64,000 nucleotides of DNA from Listeria rocourtiae FSL F6-920 (lineage in GTDB: Bacteria > Bacillota > Bacilli > Lactobacillales > Listeriaceae): positions 62,001 through 126,000 of the forward strand of contig NZ_AODK01000006.1 of assembly GCF_000525975.1 (NCBI RefSeq), read 5' to 3'. Each line of letters starts with the position of its first letter. The stretch's first letter is position 1. Below, piece by piece: positions 55,426-63,816 of the stretch. The notes beneath the pieces were generated by a model. The model made no database searches and was not told the DNA's origin. It was given only the letters and a program-made list of their open reading frames with translations. Both the position numbers and the translations under genes were made by a program.

Positions 55426-55904
55426 TGCGATGGTATGAGATAGAGCACTATCGTGCGGTGGATGACAAATTCCACGCGAGATATAAGTTTAAACCATCCC
55501 CTTCGATTTTTGCAAAAGCGATTAAGCCTCGAGATAAAGCGGTTGTTTTTAAAGAATATAAGATTCGAAAGATGCTAACCTTTGAGGAAAATGATGGACT
55601 TACACAGGCTTATTTGGACGGTGAGAATTGGACGAAAGACTTGTTTTTGCGGTTTTTCGGGGAGGAGATGTACGCGCTTGACTGGTATCATGTATCTTAC
55701 CGGTTTCTTGTGGATTCCGAGTATTCGCGCGGGGAATTTGGAGAATGGTGTGTGCCGTTTTTGCCGGATGGGGATTATTATTTCTTTTTGAATATGGATA
55801 TGAGTTTAGCATGGTTGGGGCATCCATGGCGAAATACAGTGACCGTTGTTGGCGCGGAATTAGTGTCGTTTATTGAAGAGAACGGGTGCCCATTTTTAGA
55901 ATGA
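55422..55904 (+). CDS. DUF2716 family protein
   Basis: 160 residues. The segment YALDWYHVSYRF, followed by FLPDGDYYFFL and LAWLGHPWRNTVTVVG, is the conserved core of DUF2716, where the family reads A.DW.H..YRF...LPDGDYYIFL...LLGHPW. The N-terminus is PSIFAKAIKPRDKAV-like, also typical. No signal peptide or membrane helix, so it is cytosolic. Function unknown; some members occur next to contact-dependent toxins. It is coupled to the preceding small membrane gene. The stop is inside a terminator stem. Confidence 0.78.
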   Translation: MMRWYEIEHYRAVDDKFHARYKFKPSPSIFAKAIKPRDKAVVFKEYKIRKMLTFEENDGLTQAYLDGENWTKDLFLRFFGEEMYALDWYHVSYRFLVDSEYSRGEFGEWCVPFLPDGDYYFFLNMDMSLAWLGHPWRNTVTVVGAELVSFIEENGCPFLE

Positions 55905-55936
55905 CCGCCTAATCGTGATGCAGAGTAGGCGGTCAT
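55901..55936. terminator. Bidirectional terminator between convergent genes
   Basis: ATGACCGCCTA at 55901-55911 is the reverse complement of TAGGCGGTCAT at 55926-55936. The stem includes the DUF2716 stop and precedes the pyruvate oxidase stop. Confidence 0.8.
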
Positions 55937-55941
55937 TGTTG

Positions 55942-57675
55942 TTAGAAGAATCGGCGAATAATTGTTTTTAATGGTGGCATTTTGCTAAAACGATGATCTT
56001 CTAAGACAGATCTGATTTCGAATTTTGTGTAGCCAAGCGCTTCATCCATCACGATTTTTCCGGGAAGGGGCGCAGCATTTTTGTCTACTACTACGTCGAT
56101 GATGACGGGACGGTCAGCTTTTCGAGCGGCTTCAAAAGCAATATCAAGCTCGGAGAAGTCCTCTACCCGGAAGCCAAGACCACCGCAGCTTTTAGCGAAC
56201 TCGGCGTAGTTGATATCGGGGAGATCAATCGCATAATTTAATTCGCCGGCAGATTGTTGTTCGTATTTGATGAAGGATAATTCTTTATTGTTCAGCACAA
56301 CGATAATCATTGGCAGTTTGTAATGTACAGCAGTAACGAAATCTTGCATGACCATCGAAAAACCGCCGTCCCCTGCAAGTGCAATAACTTGGCGATTTGG
56401 AAAGGCTTGTTTTGCAGCAATGGCGCCCGGAAGCGCGCATCCCATCGTGCCAAGCCAAGCGGAGATAAGAAAATCGTTATGATGATCTAATTGTAAATAA
56501 CGCGTGCTCCAGACAGTTGAGGTACCCACGTCGATGGAAAATATCGCATCTTTTTCGGCAATTTTTTGGATATTGGCCATAACGGCTTCTGGTGCAATCG
56601 GTGTGCTTGTTTTTGCTTGATCTTCGCGAAGCCATTTCCACCAGTTTGCCATGTTTTCCTGAGATGCTTCGAGAAACTCGCGCTTCGCTATGTAATCTGT
56701 TGTTTCGATTAGAGCGGTTAATGCTTCTTTCGCGTCGCCGATAATGCCAACTGTGGCCGGGAAACGATGCCCAATTTTAGCTGCATCAATATCGATTTGG
56801 ATGCAGGTGACGTCATGTTGTGGTAAATAATCGGTATAGGGATAATCATTACCAATCATGAGCAGTAAATCTGCTTCTTGCATAGCCTCATATGCGGGCT
56901 TCGTACCGATTTTACCAAGGTTGCCAAGGAAGTTCGGATGCACATCAGGCATGATTCCTTTTGCTGGGAGTGAGATAATGACAGGCATTTTTGTATGCTC
57001 GGAAAATTGGATGAGGGTCTCTTTGGCGTGTTTTGTGCCAACACCTGCTAAGATAATTGGATTCTTGGCATCATTAATAAGTTGGGCTGCGCGAGCAATG
57101 GTTTCCGTTGCGATTTCCGGATTCGTTTGATGGAAAACTTTTTGTTTTGGTTTCACGGTATTTTTAATTTCCATCAGTGGGATATTGTTTGGAATTGTTA
57201 GCACAGCAACTCCTTTTTTCTCGTAGGCGGTGCGAATGGCCTCATCTACAAGATCAGGCAAGGTTTCGGCGTCTTCGATGAGTTTGTTATAAACGGCGAC
57301 ATCGGCAAATAAGGTCGGCAAATCGACTTCTTGGAAATATTTTGTATTGGCGACGCTGGTTGGGACTTGGCCGCCTAGAACGAGCATTGGTACGCTATCC
57401 ATTTTGGCATCATACATACCGTTTAGCATGTGAATCGCTCCAGGACCGCCAATAGACAGGGCAACCCCGATTTTTCCAGTGAGTTTGCTGTATGAGGAAG
57501 CAGCAAGCGTGGCAACTTCTTCGTGCCGAACGTGGATGAACTGGATGGTTTCTTGTTCGGCACGGAGCGCATCGACAACCGTATCAATCGAATCACCTGG
57601 AATTCCATAGACATGATTAATATCCCAATTTTTTAATGTGTTCACGAGTGCTGTACTTGCTTTGATTTTTGACAT
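55942..57675 (-). CDS. Pyruvate oxidase
   Basis: 577 residues of the TPP enzyme family. The N-terminal pyrimidine domain has HVYGIPGDSIDTVVDAL and the catalytic Glu in HVRHEEVATLAA; the middle FAD domain has LLLMIGNDYPYTDYLP; the C-terminal PP domain has the thiamine motif LAGDGGFSMVMQDFVTAVHY through VVLNN, with YEQQSAGELNYAIDLPDINY. This fits pyruvate oxidase (pyruvate, phosphate and oxygen to acetyl-phosphate, CO2 and H2O2) rather than acetolactate synthase. The final region is extended as in Listeria and Lactobacillus enzymes. Strong ribosome site AAGGAGGA precedes the ATG at 57675. Confidence 0.9.
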   Translation of the reverse strand: MSKIKASTALVNTLKNWDINHVYGIPGDSIDTVVDALRAEQETIQFIHVRHEEVATLAASSYSKLTGKIGVALSIGGPGAIHMLNGMYDAKMDSVPMLVLGGQVPTSVANTKYFQEVDLPTLFADVAVYNKLIEDAETLPDLVDEAIRTAYEKKGVAVLTIPNNIPLMEIKNTVKPKQKVFHQTNPEIATETIARAAQLINDAKNPIILAGVGTKHAKETLIQFSEHTKMPVIISLPAKGIMPDVHPNFLGNLGKIGTKPAYEAMQEADLLLMIGNDYPYTDYLPQHDVTCIQIDIDAAKIGHRFPATVGIIGDAKEALTALIETTDYIAKREFLEASQENMANWWKWLREDQAKTSTPIAPEAVMANIQKIAEKDAIFSIDVGTSTVWSTRYLQLDHHNDFLISAWLGTMGCALPGAIAAKQAFPNRQVIALAGDGGFSMVMQDFVTAVHYKLPMIIVVLNNKELSFIKYEQQSAGELNYAIDLPDINYAEFAKSCGGLGFRVEDFSELDIAFEAARKADRPVIIDVVVDKNAAPLPGKIVMDEALGYTKFEIRSVLEDHRFSKMPPLKTIIRRFF

Positions 57676-57755
57676 TTGTTTTGTCCTCCTTCGTCTTAAT
57701 TATTCATACAATTAATGTCTACCCTACCTGTATGATGGAAAACTTTTTTTACTAT

Positions 57756-57784
57756 TGAACATATTTGGAAAACTCGGTATGATG
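57756..57784 (+). promoter_or_regulatory. Probable sigma-A promoter of the next gene
   Basis: TTGAAC at 57756-57761 and TATGAT at 57779-57784 with a 17-base spacer, about 31 bases before the ATG at 57815. Confidence 0.7.
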
Positions 57785-57814
57785 GGGAGTAAGAACATTT
57801 AAAAGGAGAGACAT

Positions 57815-58852
57815 ATGGGGAAAATTGAAGGCATTGTTAAGATGACAGATGAGTTGGAGTTTGATTTAATTCCGAATGCGAAGTCGGTGTATGAAGTTAC
57901 GTTTGATTGGGCGTATAGTGAAGACGGACCTGAGGATTTATTAGCTATTTGTGGAAATGATGTAGCAACGATTATTATGGATTTTGATAAGCATTTGGAG
58001 GCTGTGCTTAAGGAAAGAGGAACGTTATATCATGTTTATGGGCACCAAATTTTCGTTCCCTTTCCTAGTTTACGTGATGCTACCTTTTTGATAGAAGGTT
58101 TTTATGTGAATAAAGGCGTGGAATATATGACAGTGTTTTTGATGAAGGAATGCCAGCCGAAACTGGATAAAGTGCAGTTGAAAAAGAAGCATGAGTGGAA
58201 TCTAGCGTTTTATTTGCAAGATGATGCCGTTGCGTTATTTTTAATGGATGATCAGCGTGTAGCGTTAGTTTGTGCGCAAAATGATGCGGTTGCAGAGGAT
58301 TTTAATGCTGTTTTGAGGAAGCGCATGGCAGGGGAACGAGTACCGCTCATTGATGAGATTGAAGAAGCGCCGATGCTAGAAATACCAGAGGAATTACTTT
58401 CAGATTTTAAATTACCACCGTCGTCTCAATTTAATCAGGTAACGGGGCAATTATTATCAGATCCATCGATTGTGAAAGCATCACGGGCCCGTGTTGAAAT
58501 TGACGCTATTCATGATGAGGAATTGGTACAAGTTATTGTAACAGAAGATTTAGATGACTTCTTTAAAAAAGAGAAGATTCCATTTGAAAAGCAGAACGGT
58601 TGGCTTGTGTCTGGTGCAATTCCAAAAGCTAAACGGGAAGCGGTGTTATCAAAGTGCCATAATGAAAGTTTGACGGATATATCGTATTTGTTTTATGGTA
58701 GTGAGCCAACTGTTACGTATGAGAAAAAGCAGAATCAAAGTTTTTGGAATAAGTTGTTGACATCTTATTACTATCCGGTGTTTGAATTGAATGAGGACGG
58801 TAAATGCATCGTATTAGTGATGGATGGCCAGGTTGCAGTTTGTTTGGAATAG
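57815..58852 (+). CDS. Hypothetical protein
   Basis: 345 residues from the ATG at 57815 (AAAAGGAGAG). No signal peptide, no membrane helix. The sequence is acidic and strand-rich (EYMTVFLMKECQPKLDKVQL; ALFLMDDQRVALVCAQND), with an acidic linker EIEEAPMLEIPEELL around 200. Not recognised as any family. A clear promoter lies upstream, and a small membrane protein gene follows within 30 bases, so they may form an operon. Confidence 0.6.
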   Translation: MGKIEGIVKMTDELEFDLIPNAKSVYEVTFDWAYSEDGPEDLLAICGNDVATIIMDFDKHLEAVLKERGTLYHVYGHQIFVPFPSLRDATFLIEGFYVNKGVEYMTVFLMKECQPKLDKVQLKKKHEWNLAFYLQDDAVALFLMDDQRVALVCAQNDAVAEDFNAVLRKRMAGERVPLIDEIEEAPMLEIPEELLSDFKLPPSSQFNQVTGQLLSDPSIVKASRARVEIDAIHDEELVQVIVTEDLDDFFKKEKIPFEKQNGWLVSGAIPKAKREAVLSKCHNESLTDISYLFYGSEPTVTYEKKQNQSFWNKLLTSYYYPVFELNEDGKCIVLVMDGQVAVCLE

Positions 58853-58881
58853 GCATTAAAAGGGATAGGAGAATGAGGTAA

Positions 58882-59208
58882 ATGGACATGATTTTATGGG
58901 CGATTATTGCCTTCTTTACATTAATATTTGGATATTATTTAAGTATGGTGGCTTATTTTTGTGTGAAAGGGAAACCAGCAAAGATTGACGATGTCATTTT
59001 TCTAAAGAAAACGAAAGCGTTTCTGCGAGAAGAGACGGTGGATGCTACGAGTTTATTTAAAATGAAGCTAGCTGTTATCGTGCAGTTTTTGACATTTGTG
59101 GTATTGGCGGTGCTTTATTTTACGACAGATGGCTGGTCTATTGCGTTGATGATTATTTTTGGTAGCGTTTATTTAGGGACGAATGCTTTTATTGCTAAGT
59201 TGATTTGA
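58882..59208 (+). CDS. Hypothetical three-helix membrane protein
   Basis: 108 residues with segments MILWAIIAFFTLIFGYYLSM, LAVIVQFLTFVVLAVLYF and SIALMIIFGSVYLG, and a charged loop of about 40 residues between the first two. GGATAGGAGAATGAGG precedes the ATG at 58882; an ATG six bases on is an alternative. Family not recognised. Probably cotranscribed with the previous hypothetical gene. Confidence 0.6.
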   Translation: MDMILWAIIAFFTLIFGYYLSMVAYFCVKGKPAKIDDVIFLKKTKAFLREETVDATSLFKMKLAVIVQFLTFVVLAVLYFTTDGWSIALMIIFGSVYLGTNAFIAKLI

Positions 59209-59230
59209 GTTTTTATTGGAGGTATTAGTT

Positions 59231-59449
59231 ATGGAACGCTATGTTTCAAAAAGCGCGACGCAGAAAAATGGTGCATCGCTTGCCGAAGTGGTGAACTTAG
59301 AGCTAGAATTGGGTGCGCAGTTTAGTTCGCAGTATCGAGAACGCGTACAATTAGTAAATGCATCAGAGTTTGGCGAATGGAGTTTGGCGAATGGAGTTTG
59401 GGATAAAACTCTAGGCGAGATAAAAATCGCTCTACCACTTCTTGGGTAG
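59231..59449 (+). CDS. Hypothetical small protein with a tandem-duplicated end
   Basis: 72 residues from the ATG at 59231, which has TTGGAGG; an upstream TTG overlaps the preceding stop region. The protein is soluble with KNGASLAEVVNLELELGAQF in the middle. Near the end a 14-base unit (GAGTTTGGCGAATG) occurs twice in tandem; without the second copy the frame would stop soon after at SLG. The present C-terminus is therefore probably a product of the duplication. Family not recognised. Confidence 0.5.
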   Translation: MERYVSKSATQKNGASLAEVVNLELELGAQFSSQYRERVQLVNASEFGEWSLANGVWDKTLGEIKIALPLLG

Positions 59450-59534
59450 GACGAAAATTTTGCTTCATACAAATCGAGCGAAAGCGTTTGTTATTCAAGG
59501 GGAAATGAGGATGGTAAACTCATTCCATTCCTTT

Positions 59535-59819
59535 GCATATTGAGGTTCTAATTCGCTTTGCTTCAAAGAACCACAACAAAGCGGAGTGTACGACTGTACA
59601 TGATGACTGAAAACAGGGAGGGAGTCTTATCCCCGACCATGTAAGAAGTTATGCGAAGCGTCAGCGTAGGAGAACCGTAAAAAGGGTCGCCTATTCGCGA
59701 TGCTCATAGGCATATTGGGGCTCTAGCTCATTTCATTTCGAACAGTCGGGAAGGATTACATGCTCGCTTTGCTCGCATGCATATTGGGACTGTAACTCAT
59801 TTCATTTCGAACAGTCCCA
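59535..59819 (+). repeat. Three related hairpin repeats in a 470-base intergenic region
   Basis: Units begin with GCATATTG at 59535, 59710 and 59779. The second and third are nearly the same (CTCATTTCATTTCGAACAGT). Unit three folds as GGGACTGT with ACAGTCCC; unit one folds as GGTTCT with AGAACC. The region from 59450 to 59918 holds no gene. The layout suggests a short palindromic repeat family. Confidence 0.6.
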
Positions 59820-59918
59820 ACAATGCGAGCGCTTGAGAGCCGATTTGTCTGGGTTATGTCTCAACCTCGGTTTTATCCTAGTCAGAATGATATCGATTTT
59901 TTATGGAGGAATTAAGAG

Positions 59919-60402
59919 ATGGGAATACAAAAAACAAACGTTGGCAGAATCTTAGATCAGCGGAAAATAAAATATAAACTCTATCAAATTCCATTCCAAG
60001 ATAAACATATTGATGCAGTTACAGTGGCGATAGATTTAGGTTTACCACCGGAAATAATCTATAAAACCCTCGTGACAAAAGGAGACAAAACTGGTGTTGT
60101 CGTGGCATGTATTCCAGGAAATCAAGAACTTGATTTGAAGTTATTAGCCAAGGTAAGCCAAAATAAAAAAAATGGAAATGCTACCAATAAAGGATTTAGA
60201 AAGCGTCACAGGTTACATACGCGGTGGTTGCTCGCCAATCGGTATGAAGAAACAATTTCCTACTTTTATCGCGGATGTAGCTGAATCACAAGAAAGAATT
60301 CTAATATCAGCTGGTAAAAGAGGGTTTCAAGTCGGGTTGAATCCGCAAGCTTTAGCAGAAGTCATACAGGTGCAATTTGTTTCCATCAGTCGAACTATGT
60401 AG
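59919..60402 (+). CDS. YbaK/EbsC Cys-tRNA deacylase (frameshifted)
   Basis: 160 residues after removing one A at 60165-60172. ATG at 59919 behind ATGGAGG. The N-terminus has NVGRILDQRKIKYKLYQI, the middle IYKTLVTKGDKTGVVVACIP with the conserved Lys, and the end CSPIGMKKQFPTFIADV (the GG-x-SPIG and P-T-F motif). This is the YbaK/EbsC family, which hydrolyses Cys-tRNA(Pro) and related mischarged tRNAs in the cytosol. Length is standard. A terminator follows and a tRNA-Ser gene lies just beyond on the other strand. Confidence 0.88.
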
Positions 60403-60404
60403 AC

Positions 60405-60442
60405 AAAAAAAAGATTCGAGTCAATGAGACTCGAATCTTTTT
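60405..60442. terminator. Terminator between ybaK-like gene and tRNA-Ser
   Basis: AAAAAGATTCGAGTC at 60408-60421 pairs with GACTCGAATCTTTTT at 60427-60442; usable in both directions. Confidence 0.88.
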
Positions 60443-60448
60443 CATTGA

Positions 60449-60538
60449 AGGAGGAAGAGGGATTCGAACCCCCGCGCGGTCTTACCCGCCTGTCGGTTTT
60501 CAAGACCGATCCCTTCAGCCAAACTTGGGTATTCCTCC
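60449..60538 (-). tRNA. tRNA-Ser (anticodon UGA)
   Basis: On the minus strand: acceptor GGAGGAA paired with TTCCTCC, an anticodon stem-loop CGGTCTTGAAAACCG with TGA anticodon, a long variable arm (GCGGGTAAGACCGC) and a T arm GGGGGTTCGAATCCCTC. The long variable arm is diagnostic of serine. The bases after the acceptor are TTCA: no encoded CCA, and the discriminator position reads T instead of the G expected for bacterial serine tRNAs. Confidence 0.93.
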
Positions 60539-60770
60539 GTAAACACAAGACTTATTGTATCATGATTTTTTTCGTTTGCCAATACCTAAATTAAAAAATA
60601 TGCATAAATATTTTTTTAGAAGCATACATTGGTAAGTAGTACAATTGCGGAAAGTTTATCAGTTCACATAATAGACTTATTTTAATAATATATATTACAA
60701 AAAATGTTGCATCTGATTAAAATTAAACGTACAATTATAGTATGTCTTATAACCAGAAGGTGGACTATAA

Positions 60771-61223
60771 ATGCAAGAAAAATTGATATCTAATGAGATT
60801 ACAAGGCTTTTTTCGAAGGAAATTTTTCGTTTTGCCGAATTTTGGTTTGATAATTATTACAGCACAGACATGAACGATCAAGTTTTGCAAGAGCACCCGG
60901 AATTTATACAACTATATCGGACTGCCATTGTCAGAACTGTCTCGAACGGCTTAAGGGCCATTAGCGGTGGTGGTTATTCTCAACTAGACTACTATAATCT
61001 TGGGAAAGCCGAAGCGCAAAATGGGCTCAAGAAGGAAGATGCGTTGCGAAATCGTGATTCCTTTGAGGCGGCAATGGAGGCCTTTTTAATGAAACGAAAA
61101 CAAGAAGGTGCCATGGAAGTTACTAATCAAGAAATTAACTATTATTTAAACGAACTAAAGACATTTCACGATATAATCATGCCGTTTATTCTGCAGGGTT
61201 ATAGCGATTATGCAAAGGAATAG
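60771..61223 (+). CDS. Hypothetical protein
   Basis: 150 residues from the ATG at 60771 behind AGAAGGTGG. All-helical and soluble: ISNEITRLFSKEIFRFAEFW, a central GLRAISGGGYSQLDYYNLGK, and a C-terminal ELKTFHDIIMPFILQGYS. The globin-like or RsbR N-terminal-like helix pattern is only an impression. A possible -10 (TATAGT) is visible about 30 bases upstream. No family assignment. It is followed by its own terminator. Confidence 0.6.
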   Translation: MQEKLISNEITRLFSKEIFRFAEFWFDNYYSTDMNDQVLQEHPEFIQLYRTAIVRTVSNGLRAISGGGYSQLDYYNLGKAEAQNGLKKEDALRNRDSFEAAMEAFLMKRKQEGAMEVTNQEINYYLNELKTFHDIIMPFILQGYSDYAKE

Positions 61224-61231
61224 GTACGAAG

Positions 61232-61268
61232 AAGATAGCGCCGGATTATGCTCAGGCGCTATCTTTTT
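61232..61268. terminator. Terminator between convergent genes
   Basis: AGATAGCGCC at 61233-61242 pairs with GGCGCTATCT at 61255-61264, followed by T. Confidence 0.85.
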
Positions 61269-61277
61269 GTTCAACTA

Positions 61278-61686
61278 TTAATCGTTGCTTGGAGCCATAT
61301 AAAACACTTCCCACAAATGTCCGTCTAGGTCTTGGAAGCTCCAACTATACATAAACCCTTCATCCATAAACTCATTCGACTCAGTTCCACCTGCAGCGAG
61401 CGCTTTTTTTACGAATTGGTCCACTTCTTCGCGGCTATTGACTGAAATTGAGGTGATTGCTTCTGTTGTTGTATGTGGATTAGCAATTTTTTTTCTTAGT
61501 AAAACCTTGGAAAAATTTCTCGGTTAGTAACATCAGAAATGCACCCTCATTAATAATCATACATGTAGCATCTTCATTGGCGAATTGCGGGTTGAACTTG
61601 AATCCAAGTGCCGTAAAGAATTCGATAGACTTATCTAAATCCTTAACTGCCAAATTGACAAACAGCATATTTGGTTGGACGGTCAT
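61278..61686 (-). CDS. VOC-family glyoxalase/dioxygenase-like protein (frameshifted)
   Basis: 135 residues after removing one base of the eight-T run at 61487-61494 (plus strand). Two babb modules: NMLFVNLAVKDLDKSIEFFT and LGFKFNPQFANEDATCMIIN, then ITSISVNSREEVDQFVKKAL, GGTESNEFMDEGFMYSWSFQ and DLDGHLWEVFYM. The DLDGHLWE motif supplies the metal-ligand Glu of the VOC fold. Likely a small-molecule resistance or isomerase-type enzyme; substrate unknown. It follows the EF-G-binding gene on the same strand after about 50 bases. Confidence 0.85.
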
Positions 61687-61736
61687 ATTCTATACCTCCT
61701 TGTATATTGATTTACACCTATTAATATACCCGAAAA

Positions 61737-62379
61737 TCAAGATTTCAATTCATGAATAAAAGCGTCTAGGCGGTTCGTGCTCTGAACATTACTACTACAA
61801 GTGAGGCTATCTGCACAAATATACTGGCCAATCGCGCGAAAATTATCTGTGCTTCCTTTTGTTTTAATATCTGCTTTAAACAAGCCTACACGCTCATTTT
61901 GATGGCAAAATGCACAGATTCCTTTTTTAGAAGTAGGGGTGAAATTGCCTTGAATGCCAGTTAATTTTCCATCATGTTTAGCGATAATAAATTTTTTCTG
62001 AGCGCTAGTGTCGTTCCATCCAAGAAACACAAGTTGTTTTATTTCTTCATCAGACAGGGTAGGGAGCTTCAGTTTTTTTCACTTTCGGAAACAGTTTTTT
62101 AATTGTAGCATCAGTCACAAGAGGGAAGGGAATCAGGAATTCTTGTAATTTCGCACCAAAAGCTTCGAGTTCTTCCTCTGAATGAATATGGAATATTTTA
62201 CCGATCAGTTGTCCCTGCTCCACCTCCAGTTCTTCAAAAATCGCCTGAGCCTTATCGATACACGAAAAACGTAGTGCATTCTTAACACCTTCATCGTTTG
62301 TATTTTGTGCACCGTAGAAAGCATTTGTAGCTTGTTTTAAAATAAAATGATAATTTGCATTTGTTATAAAAGCGTTCAT
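61737..62379 (-). CDS. EF-G-binding protein of the FusB/FusC/FBP family (frameshifted)
   Basis: 213 residues after removing one base of the seven-T run at 62073-62079, exactly the family's usual size. The N-terminal helical part begins MNAFITNANYHFILKQATNA; the C-terminal domain has the treble-clef zinc site CAFCHQNERVG with CADSLTCSSN downstream. These proteins bind elongation factor G and release it from ribosomes, which in FusB/FusC gives fusidic acid resistance. Listeria chromosomes carry housekeeping members. It starts three bases after a TetR-type gene, so the two are coupled. Confidence 0.85.
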
Positions 62380-62382
62380 TCG

Positions 62383-62959
62383 TTACATCTCCTTTTGGAC
62401 TCCTTGGAAGAAAAATCGCTCGGTTAAAGTAACGATTTGATCTTCTAGGACGCCTTCTTTCAATAAATGAGCAATGATAGCAGGATCAAATAAATGAATA
62501 AAATACGCAACTAAAAAAGGGGTAGGGTAAACAGCATGGAGTAATTCCTGCTCCTGTAAATGCGTAAATAGAACACCGAGCTCCTCCGTTATCTGCTCAA
62601 AAAATTTTTACAAGTTCTGTTGTTTCGGTCATATTAGGTTTATTCTGTAAAACAAAGGTGAAATAGGGATTTTGAATAATCTTGCGAATCAATGTTTTCA
62701 ATTTCATCATGCTATCATCCACATTAATCATCGTTTCCCGCATCATCTGCAAAAAATATTGTGCATTCCTTTCCATGATCCGCGCGATAATCGCATCTTT
62801 ATTCGTAAAATGATTATAAAGTGTTCCCTTCGAAATACCCACAGCAAGCGCGAGTTCATCCATATTTAGTTGACTATCCACATTTTGAACCAACATGCTT
62901 TCAGCCTGCGCCAGAACAAGTTGTTCTCGGTCGTACTTTTGTTTTTCCTTCCAATTCAT
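62383..62959 (-). CDS. TetR-family regulator of the EF-G-binding operon (frameshifted)
   Basis: 191 residues after removing one A at 62599-62604. N-terminal helix-turn-helix: VDSQLNMDELALAVGISKGT then LYNHFTNKDAIIARIMERNA, the TetR signature. The C-terminal ligand domain is helical (LKTLIRKIIQNPYFTFVLQN). The stop is four bases from the EF-G-binding gene start. A matching operator and promoter lie just upstream of the gene, so it probably represses itself and the EF-G-binding gene until a ligand binds. Confidence 0.85.
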
Positions 62960-62992
62960 TTAGAGGCCACCTTTAAACACTGAGTCATAATT

Positions 62993-63044
62993 TGACTTCA
63001 AAGTCATTTTTTGAAAGTATAAAACGAGATTACTAAAATGTCAA
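62993..63044 (-). promoter_or_regulatory. Promoter and TetR operator of the TetR gene
   Basis: On the minus strand TTGACA (63039-63044) and TATACT (63016-63021) have a 17-base spacer, a near-consensus sigma-A promoter. Immediately downstream is a dyad TGACTT-CA-AAGTCA at 62993-63006, with a flanking TGAGTCA at 62981-62987. A TetR dimer bound there would block the start site. Confidence 0.72.
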
Positions 63045-63110
63045 GAGTATCTAGCCATAGGTACTAAATTTTGATAGGATGATAATTGAAGAAGAAAAGG
63101 GGGGAAACAC

Positions 63111-63816
63111 ATGTCAGAACAAGTGAGGAATATTACCTTTAGACAAGGCGTAAAAGATTGTATTCCAACATTACTAGGATACATAAGCATTGGTATTGCA
63201 GCGGGTGTTGCTGGTGTGGCAGCCGATTTAAGTGTGCTAGAGGTTACACTGCTAGCCATCTTTATATATGCAGGAGCAGCACAGTTCATTATCTGTGCGA
63301 TGCTTTTAACGAACAGCACGACGCTAGCGATTATTGTTACCACTTTTATCGTTAACTTTCGCCATTTTTTATTAGGTGCGACGTTGGCACCACATTTTCA
63401 GAAAGATTCCATGCTCAAAAATATCGGAATTAGCCTCCTCATTACAGATGAATCTTTTGGCGTTGCTGCGATGAAACTTGCGAAAAAAGAGCCCATTTAT
63501 GCATCCTGGATGAATGGCTTAAACATAACAGCTTACCTAGTTTGGATTTCCTCCTGCGCATTAGGTGGTCTCATTGGTAAAATGATACCAAACCCAACTG
63601 TATTTGGTCTTGATTTTGCACTCACAGCGATGTTCGTCGCACTCTTTGTATTTCAATTGCAAAGCGTACCAAAATCAAAGCTACGTCATATTTTATTCTT
63701 AATTTTGTATATGATTATTTTTATGATAGGCTTATCTTTTTTTTGTTTCCACAAATGTTGCTGTTGTTTTATCAACGCTAATTGTTGCTACTATTGGGGT
63801 GGTGACTGACCGTTGA
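63111..63816 (+). CDS. azlC: AzlC-family branched-chain amino acid exporter subunit (frameshifted)
   Basis: 234 residues after removing one T of T8 at 63737-63744 (SFF, then VSTNVAVVLSTLIVATIG). ATG at 63111 behind AAAAGGGGGG. Helices begin LLGYISIGIAAGVAGVAADL; the motif IFIYAGAAQFIICAMLL and VNFRHFLLGATLAPHF are characteristic of AzlC. With AzlD it exports branched-chain amino acids. AzlD starts before its stop by four bases. Confidence 0.9.
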
